The notes beneath the pieces are model-generated. The model ran no database searches. It was given only the letters and a program-made list of their open reading frames with translations, and was not told the origin of the DNA. Both the position numbers and the translations under genes were made by a program. A stretch of 9,697 nt of DNA, from NCBI GenBank assembly GCA_947364395.1, contig CANASS010000060.1, forward strand, positions 1-9,697. The letters are read 5' to 3'. This document shows, piece after piece, positions 1 through 4,413 of the stretch. Source of the DNA: an uncultured bacterium. Lineage in GTDB: Bacteria > Bacillota > Clostridia > Oscillospirales > Oscillospiraceae. Every line of letters starts with the position of its first letter. Positions within the stretch are counted from its first letter, which is position 1.

Positions 1-2
1 TG

Positions 3-2327
3 AATAATTTTATTTCTGCGTTTTTTGCTTGTATCTTTTTTATCTACACAAGGTTTGAGAATGAGCCGAAGCAGACGTTGACCATTCACAAGTACATTGA
101 GGGCACCCAGAACGAGCCGTTGGCCGGGGTGTGCTTCAAGCTGGTGGACGGCTCCGGAGCCCCTGTGGGGCCCAGCGACGGCACCTTCTATACGGACAGC
201 AAGGGCGAGATCGTGGTGGAGGGCCTGGAGCCTGGAACCACCATCACCGCCCAGGAGGTCAAGACGGTAGACGGGTTCGTACTGGACGGCACTCCGAAAT
301 CCGTGAAGATCAAAGCGGGCCAGGGCGCTCCCTCCCTCACCTTCTGGAATGCCAGGGCGGGCGAACTCGTCATCAAAAAAATGGACAAGGCCACCGGCGA
401 GCCTCTTGTGGGCGTAGAGTTTGAGCTGACCTACGCGGGCGGCGGCTACGTGGATACCGCCAACGGGCACCTGTCCTCCAACGGCCTGTACACCACCGAT
501 TCCCACGGCGAAATCCACATTTCCGGCGTGACGGGCACCATCGTGGTCAAGGAAACCCGCACCATTGAGGGCTACACCATCGACCCCGGCACTCAGACCC
601 AGACCGTCGTGGTCCGCCCGGGCGATACGCAGACGTTGAAATTCTACAACGCCCCCAAGCAGACCCTGACCATTCAGAAGTATGTGGACGGCACCACCGA
701 CCCCATCCAGGGTGTTACCTTCCTAGTGACCGACAGCAGCGGTGCGGTGGTTGGCCCCAATAACGGCGAGTATATCACCGACCGCAATGGCCGCATCGTA
801 CTCACCGACCTGACCCCCGGCACCACCATTACCGCCAAGGAAACCAAGAGCGTCAGCGGCTACGTGCTGGACACCACCCCGCAGAGCATCCTCATCAAGA
901 GCGGCGTGGCCCAGACCATGACCTTCTTCAACAAGGCCGAGGGCGGGCTGGAGCTCATCAAGGTGTCCGCCAGCGATAAGAGCCAGCGCATCCCCAACGT
1001 CACCTTTGAGATCCGGGAGATGGACGGCGGGCTGGTGGATACCATCACCACCGATTCCAGCGGTCGGGTTCACCTGAACCTGGACGCCGGGGACTACTAC
1101 GCGGTGGAAACCGAGGCAGGCGAGGGCTTCAAGATCGACACCACGCCCCACTACTTCACCGTGAAGGACGGCAAGACCACCACCCTTACCGTGACCAACG
1201 AGGCATTCAGCGGCGTGATCATCCACAAGATTGATTCTGTCACCGAGGAGGGCATTTACGGGGTCAAATTCCTGGTCTACGACCAGAATAAGAACCCCAT
1301 CGGCGAGTACACCACCGATGACCAGGGCTACATCTACATCGACGATCTCACCGTGAAGGGGAAGGGCAAGCTGTTTATCCGTGAACTGGAGGCCGCCGAG
1401 GGCTACGAGCTGGATAAGCAGTATAAGACCGTCTACGTCCAGCCGGGTAAGACCATTGAGATCGAATGGGAGAACACTCCCATCACCGGCCAGATCCAGG
1501 TCTATAAGTACGCTGCCGAGGCCAACCCCGTCACCGGGGACGCGGCGGGCAAGCCTTTGAAGGGTGCGGTCTATGAAATCAGCCAGGCCCGCAGCGGAAA
1601 AGTGGTCGATTATATCACCACGGACGCCCGGGGTGTGGCGGCGTCCAAGCCCTTGCCCTTGGGCCGGTACAAAATCGTGGAGGTCACCGCCCCGGCCTAT
1701 TACCAGCTCAGCGGAAAGACCTTTGACGAAACACTGGAATACTCCGGCCAGATCATCAAGGTATCCGACTACGACAAGCCCGCCAATCTGAAGGTGACCA
1801 TCACCAAGACGGGCAACAAGCAGCTCATGGCGGGCGACTCCATGCGCTACGACCTGACGGTGGCCAACAGCTCTAACGTGGCCCTGGAGAACTTCTTCTG
1901 GCACGACCGTTTCCCCACGGACTGCGCCACCGCCAAATCCATCACCACCGGCACTTATAACGCGCGGCTCAATTACCGCGTCACCTACAAGACCAACTAC
2001 AACGACTACCGCGTGCTGGCGTCCAACCTGCTGAGCACCAACAACTACGCCTTCGACCTGTCCGCCATCCCGCTGATGCAGGGAGAGGTGGTCACAGACG
2101 TGCGGTTGGAGTTTGGAAAGGTGCCCGCCGGCTTCGCCTCCGTCACCAAGCCCACTGTTGTCATCCAGACCCGGGCGAATCTCGCCAATGGGTATCAGGT
2201 GGTCAACCGGGCCGACGCGGGCGGCCAGCACATGAGCCAGTGGGAAACGGGGAACACCGCCTGGGTGACGATCATCGTCCAACTCAGGAAGCCCTATACA
2301 CCCGGTCTGCCTCAGACCGGCTATTAA
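3..2327 (+). CDS. SpaA/CnaB-repeat surface adhesin, 5'-truncated at window edge
   Basis: Cell-surface protein built from tandem CnaB/SpaA-like beta modules, the family that forms internal Lys-Asn isopeptide bonds. Numbering from the TTG at 78 as residue 1, modules span about 1-95, 96-195, 196-288, 289-377, 378-470 and 471-570. Modules 1-5 each show an early Lys, a mid-module Glu (for example E60, E159, E255, E436) and a closing Asn (N91, N191, N285, N374, N466). Residues 571-735 form a different beta-rich, DUF11-like domain. The protein ends LPQTGY and stops, without the usual hydrophobic segment and basic tail. The frame is open to the left edge. From base 54 it reads FENEPKQTLT, matching the module junction FYNAPKQTLT at residues 189-198, so the true start and signal peptide lie upstream and TTG 78 (no ribosome site) is unlikely to be a start. 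Such adhesins are common cargo of Clostridia conjugative elements. The ligand is unknown. Confidence 0.85.
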   Translation, partial: NNFISAFFACIFFIYTRFENEPKQTLTIHKYIEGTQNEPLAGVCFKLVDGSGAPVGPSDGTFYTDSKGEIVVEGLEPGTTITAQEVKTVDGFVLDGTPKSVKIKAGQGAPSLTFWNARAGELVIKKMDKATGEPLVGVEFELTYAGGGYVDTANGHLSSNGLYTTDSHGEIHISGVTGTIVVKETRTIEGYTIDPGTQTQTVVVRPGDTQTLKFYNAPKQTLTIQKYVDGTTDPIQGVTFLVTDSSGAVVGPNNGEYITDRNGRIVLTDLTPGTTITAKETKSVSGYVLDTTPQSILIKSGVAQTMTFFNKAEGGLELIKVSASDKSQRIPNVTFEIREMDGGLVDTITTDSSGRVHLNLDAGDYYAVETEAGEGFKIDTTPHYFTVKDGKTTTLTVTNEAFSGVIIHKIDSVTEEGIYGVKFLVYDQNKNPIGEYTTDDQGYIYIDDLTVKGKGKLFIRELEAAEGYELDKQYKTVYVQPGKTIEIEWENTPITGQIQVYKYAAEANPVTGDAAGKPLKGAVYEISQARSGKVVDYITTDARGVAASKPLPLGRYKIVEVTAPAYYQLSGKTFDETLEYSGQIIKVSDYDKPANLKVTITKTGNKQLMAGDSMRYDLTVANSSNVALENFFWHDRFPTDCATAKSITTGTYNARLNYRVTYKTNYNDYRVLASNLLSTNNYAFDLSAIPLMQGEVVTDVRLEFGKVPAGFASVTKPTVVIQTRANLANGYQVVNRADAGGQHMSQWETGNTAWVTIIVQLRKPYTPGLPQTGY

Positions 2328-2339
2328 CAATGATTCAGT

Positions 2340-2365
2340 GGGGCGGTTCAGTTTTGAACCGCCCC
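2340..2365. terminator. Hairpin between convergent genes, likely bidirectional terminator
   Basis: Arms GGGGCGGTTCA (2340-2350) and TGAACCGCCCC (2355-2365) are perfect 11-bp complements around the loop GTTT. The hairpin begins 12 bases after the adhesin stop and lies 13 bases beyond the stop of the minus-strand gene, so it sits where both transcripts should end. There is no T-run on either side, so it is not a textbook intrinsic terminator. It may stop transcription weakly or protect 3' ends. Confidence 0.65.
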
Positions 2366-2378
2366 CGCTGATTATGGC

Positions 2379-2888
2379 TCAGTTACCCGAGTTCATCATC
2401 ATAACGATAAATTTATGTAGCTGTTCCATAAACAGTTCGCTTTCATTTAGTTCTGACGTAATACGTTCTGCACGCTCCATTACAGGTTCATTGGGGGTAG
2501 CCGGCATTTGAAGAGGCATCAAAAAACCGCTGAGCACACCGCCGACCGGCCTTGCCCAAACATTTGCGATAACTGTGTTCTGATCGTTCGGGCTGATACC
2601 GTGCTCCACAACAATCTCCATGATCATCCGGCTGTCGATTTGCAGTGCGGTGGCGGGCAGCTTGAACTTGAAGCAGTCGATTCCCTCGATGCTGGTTTCC
2701 ACAACGTCCGGGAATGGGGCAGAAGATTCGTTCTCCTGCGTTTCGGACAGGCGGGCTGTGAATTCTTCCTGTTCCACTTCATTTGCGGGGCGAACTGCAT
2801 TTTTCCCGCAGTCGGGGCATTGTTCCGGCTCAGAAGTCCGGCTGAAAAGGAACCCGCAATTATCACAAGCATAAATCATTTTAATCAC
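2379..2888 (-). CDS. Small zinc-ribbon protein of unknown function
   Basis: 169-residue protein of no family I recognise. The N-terminus carries two CxxC pairs (C8-C11 and C24-C27, the second as CPDCGK), a rubredoxin/zinc-ribbon-like metal knuckle. Residues 30-60 are acidic and look like a linker. Residues 60-169 form a predicted mixed alpha/beta domain with no catalytic motif visible and no membrane segment. It is the only minus-strand gene here and is visibly less GC-rich than its neighbours (19 of 60 bases are G/C in 2401-2460), so it looks like a separately acquired cargo gene. The start is either GTG at 2888 or ATG at 2879. An in-frame TGA at 2897-2895 excludes anything further upstream. 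GAGGAA (2896-2891) is too close for the GTG (2 bases) and rather far for the ATG (11 bases). A near-consensus promoter immediately upstream suggests its own transcription unit. Confidence 0.8.
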   Translation of the reverse strand: MIKMIYACDNCGFLFSRTSEPEQCPDCGKNAVRPANEVEQEEFTARLSETQENESSAPFPDVVETSIEGIDCFKFKLPATALQIDSRMIMEIVVEHGISPNDQNTVIANVWARPVGGVLSGFLMPLQMPATPNEPVMERAERITSELNESELFMEQLHKFIVMMMNSGN

Positions 2889-2896
2889 CGTTCCTC

Positions 2897-2925
2897 ATTA
2901 TAGCAGGGGTGGTTCACATTTACAA
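2897..2925 (-). promoter_or_regulatory. Sigma-A-type promoter for the zinc-ribbon gene
   Basis: On the minus strand the -35 is TTGTAA (2925-2920), the spacer is 17 bases, and the -10 is TATAAT (2902-2897), preceded by TGC as an extended -10. The expected +1 is near 2890, only about two bases before the GTG at 2888 and about eleven before the ATG at 2879. The message would therefore be leaderless or nearly so, and the GAGGAA sequence would lie upstream of the transcript. Confidence 0.65.
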
Positions 2926-2947
2926 GTCAGGATGTGATTTCTATAGA
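2919..2947 (+). promoter_or_regulatory. Possible divergent promoter toward the HD-GYP gene
   Basis: On the plus strand TTTACA (2919-2924) and TATAGA (2942-2947) are separated by 17 bases. The -35 overlaps, base for base, the -35 of the minus-strand promoter. Transcription would begin near 2953, inside the 56-codon ORF at 2934, so if this promoter is real it would serve the HD-GYP gene and not that ORF from its GTG. The -10 is only a 4/6 match, so this is tentative. Confidence 0.3.
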
Positions 2948-3104
2948 ACCTACCTATCCCGCCCTGGACCGCGCCACGTTTCTCATTGAACGCGCCTGCG
3001 TGCCCAGATATTATCCGTCCTTCTGCGCGGAAACCGCGCAGCTACTGGCCATGCTGGAGGCCGCCCGTCAAAAGGACACGGCCTCCGATCAACAAACGAG
3101 GTGA
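2934..3104 (+). CDS. Small ORF (56 aa) coupled to the HD-GYP gene
   Basis: GTG-started 56-codon frame opening VISIEPTYPALDRAT and ending ASDQQTR. I do not recognise a family. It has two cysteines (C22, C31), looks largely helical in its second half, and has no signal peptide or membrane segment. The codons are GC-rich at third positions, like the operon downstream. Its stop TGA overlaps the GTG of the HD-GYP frame in a GTGA junction, the classic layout for translational coupling. The ribosome site is poor (AGG two bases before GTG). An in-frame TAG at 2901-2903 limits how far upstream it could begin, and no ATG lies in between. It may be a genuine small protein or a coupling leader. Confidence 0.5.
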   Translation: MISIEPTYPALDRATFLIERACVPRYYPSFCAETAQLLAMLEAARQKDTASDQQTR

Positions 3105-3721
3105 TACTGAAATTGAACATTGAATCGACCCTGTCCATTCTGCGGCGGAAAAAGCTTTTGCTGGATCGCGCCCCTCACAGCGCCCAGTTCCAGGACCTGA
3201 CCGCCTGCCTGCTCCGCATATTTTCCACCGCTGGCAGCATCCCTCCGCTGTCCGCCCAGGACGTTCGGCTGTATTCTACCTTGGCCCTCCTCCACGATAT
3301 TGGGAAGCGGGCCATCCCCACGGAGATATTGAACAAGCCGGAACGGCTTACCCGCGAGGAATTTGAACTGATGAAATCCCACACCATTCAGGGTTGCGAG
3401 CTTCTGAAGCGGGTGCCGGAACTTCGGCAGAGCGACGCCTTCCCCTTAATCTGCGACGTCTGCCGCCATCACCATGAGCGGTGGGACGGCTCCGGCTATC
3501 CCGACCGGCTGGCCGGACGTGATATCGCCCCCTGGGTACAGGTGGTGGGGCTGGCGGACGCTTTCGACGCGCTGGTTCATCCGAGGGTATATAAGCCGGC
3601 TTTCCCGCTGCGTCAGGCCGCCGGTATGATCGAGAACGGCGCGTGCGGAACTTTCGCCCCCGATATGCTGGCCTGCTTCGCCCGGAACATCGACCCGATC
3701 TGCCGCGCGGTCTATGCCTGA
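3101..3721 (+). CDS. Stand-alone HD-GYP domain protein, probable c-di-GMP phosphodiesterase
   Basis: 206 residues, essentially one HD-GYP domain. HD-GYP enzymes hydrolyse cyclic di-GMP through a bi- or trinuclear metal centre in the cytoplasm. The visible motifs are HDIGK (H65-K69), a following His (H94), the signature HHHERWDGSGYP (123-134) and LADAFDAL (151-158), all in canonical order and intact, so activity is plausible. There is no receiver, PAS, GAF or membrane segment; the ~50 residues before the domain are short and helical. The start is uncertain: GTG 3101 overlaps the ribosome site GAGGTGA (3098-3104), so CTG 3107 or TTG 3113 (LNIEST) may be the real start. The preceding small ORF overlaps by four bases. 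A 72-base gap separates it from the conjugation operon. Catalysis and substrate are inferred from motifs only; some HD-GYP proteins are sensors or act on other cyclic dinucleotides. Confidence 0.85.
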   Translation: MILKLNIESTLSILRRKKLLLDRAPHSAQFQDLTACLLRIFSTAGSIPPLSAQDVRLYSTLALLHDIGKRAIPTEILNKPERLTREEFELMKSHTIQGCELLKRVPELRQSDAFPLICDVCRHHHERWDGSGYPDRLAGRDIAPWVQVVGLADAFDALVHPRVYKPAFPLRQAAGMIENGACGTFAPDMLACFARNIDPICRAVYA

Positions 3722-3793
3722 GCGGCCATCCGCAAAGCCCCGTGCCAATTCATCAGACGCCGCCCACCGGGAGGCGGTGCAAAGGAGGAACCC

Positions 3794-4165
3794 ATGAGAA
3801 CCAAAGAAAATTTTTGGGCAAGACTGTGCCCCAGGCTGCCCCGGTACTACGTCCAAATCATGACGATGGTGCTGCTGTGTACCTGCATGGTCATGCCCGC
3901 CTTCGCCGTGGACGATATGTGGACTGTGGCCAACCGCATCATTGTGGATGTTTACAATAAGATCGCCGGGATCAGCACCGTGCTGGCGGGCCTTATGTCC
4001 GCTGTGGCCGTGGTGGGCGCCAAGATCTCCAACAACCAGCATAAGGTAGACCAAAGCTGGGACTGGCTCAAGCGCATCTGGATCGCCTGGGCTGTCATCA
4101 ACGGGATCGGCGCGTTCCTGGCCTATGTCCAGCCTCTGTTCAACGGGCTGAACACCATCGAATGA
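3794..4165 (+). CDS. VirB2/TrbC-like pilin candidate
   Basis: 123-residue secreted or inner-membrane protein. It has a basic N-region, a hydrophobic core at 20-35 and a signal-peptidase-like AFA-VDD site after A38. The remaining ~85 residues hold two hydrophobic helices (about 53-76 and 95-113) joined by a polar, basic loop with NNQHK and ending WLKR. This is the layout of VirB2/TrbC-type conjugative pilins, which form the extracellular or envelope part of a type IV secretion channel. AAAGGAGG lies five bases before the ATG. It is the first gene of the conjugation cluster, placed before a VirB6-like gene, where such a subunit is expected. A strong hairpin follows the stop. The family call rests on size, topology and position, not on a signature motif. 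Confidence 0.65.
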   Translation: MRTKENFWARLCPRLPRYYVQIMTMVLLCTCMVMPAFAVDDMWTVANRIIVDVYNKIAGISTVLAGLMSAVAVVGAKISNNQHKVDQSWDWLKRIWIAWAVINGIGAFLAYVQPLFNGLNTIE

Positions 4166-4168
4166 CTT

Positions 4169-4214
4169 TTGAGCACCATGGGGCTGTTCATACGAACCGC
4201 CCCATGGTGCTCAA
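4169..4214 (+). promoter_or_regulatory. Strong intercistronic hairpin after the pilin gene
   Basis: The 15-base arms TGAGCACCATGGGGC (4170-4184) and GCCCCATGGTGCTCA (4199-4213) are perfect complements, with one further T-A pair outside. Inside the loop GTTC (4186-4189) and GAAC (4194-4197) can pair around ATAC. It begins three bases after the pilin stop and ends before the ribosome site of the next small ORF. No T-run follows, so an RNA stabiliser, processing site or attenuator is more likely than a full terminator. Confidence 0.6.
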
Positions 4215-4236
4215 TACAAAAGCGAGGTAACAAGTT

Positions 4237-4413
4237 ATGCGGGAAAATTGTGAATGCCTGACCAAAAATGAGGCGTTGGAAATCGGGCTGTCCGCCGCCA
4301 AATACATTGGTATGCCCAGCGAGAAATTGAAATTGTTCAACGTCGTTCTCGACCTTTTTATTCAGCGCCACATGGAACAGCGGGCAGTGAAAGGAGGTGT
4401 CCAAGATTCTTGA
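4237..4413 (+). CDS. Small cytoplasmic protein (58 aa) coupled to the VirB6-like gene
   Basis: 58-codon frame beginning MRENCECLTKNEALEIGL and ending KGGVQDS. It has an ATG with GAGG nine bases upstream (4224-4227). No family is recognised. The sequence is compact and probably all-helical, with a charged C-terminus and no signal peptide or membrane segment. It lies between the pilin and the VirB6-like gene. Its last codons contain the ribosome site of the next gene (AAAGGAGG, 4390-4397), and its stop is inside that gene's start region, so the two are very likely translationally coupled. The good start signals and tight packing argue that it is a real gene. A role in the transfer apparatus or its regulation is only inferred from position. 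Confidence 0.65.
   Translation: MRENCECLTKNEALEIGLSAAKYIGMPSEKLKLFNVVLDLFIQRHMEQRAVKGGVQDS

Noticed and set aside
723..2330. Long minus-strand open frame opposite the adhesin
   Set aside because: Composition reads as His/Val/Gly/Asp-rich antisense of repetitive GC-rich CnaB coding sequence, with no domain or ribosome site. The plus frame has clear module structure.
2328..2430. Hidden sortase anchor in another frame after the adhesin stop
   Set aside because: One frame reads on past the stop, but the sequence is not a clean hydrophobic helix followed by basic residues, and it runs through the hairpin into the opposite gene.
2508..2903. Plus-strand frame across the zinc-ribbon gene
   Set aside because: The minus frame has a paired CxxC zinc ribbon and a near-consensus promoter; the plus frame has neither a domain nor a ribosome site.
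3758..3779. Hairpin just before the pilin gene's ribosome site
   Set aside because: Only about five firm pairs (CCGCC/GGCGG) plus a G-T and one more, with an 8-base loop; too weak in such GC-rich DNA to call a terminator or riboswitch.
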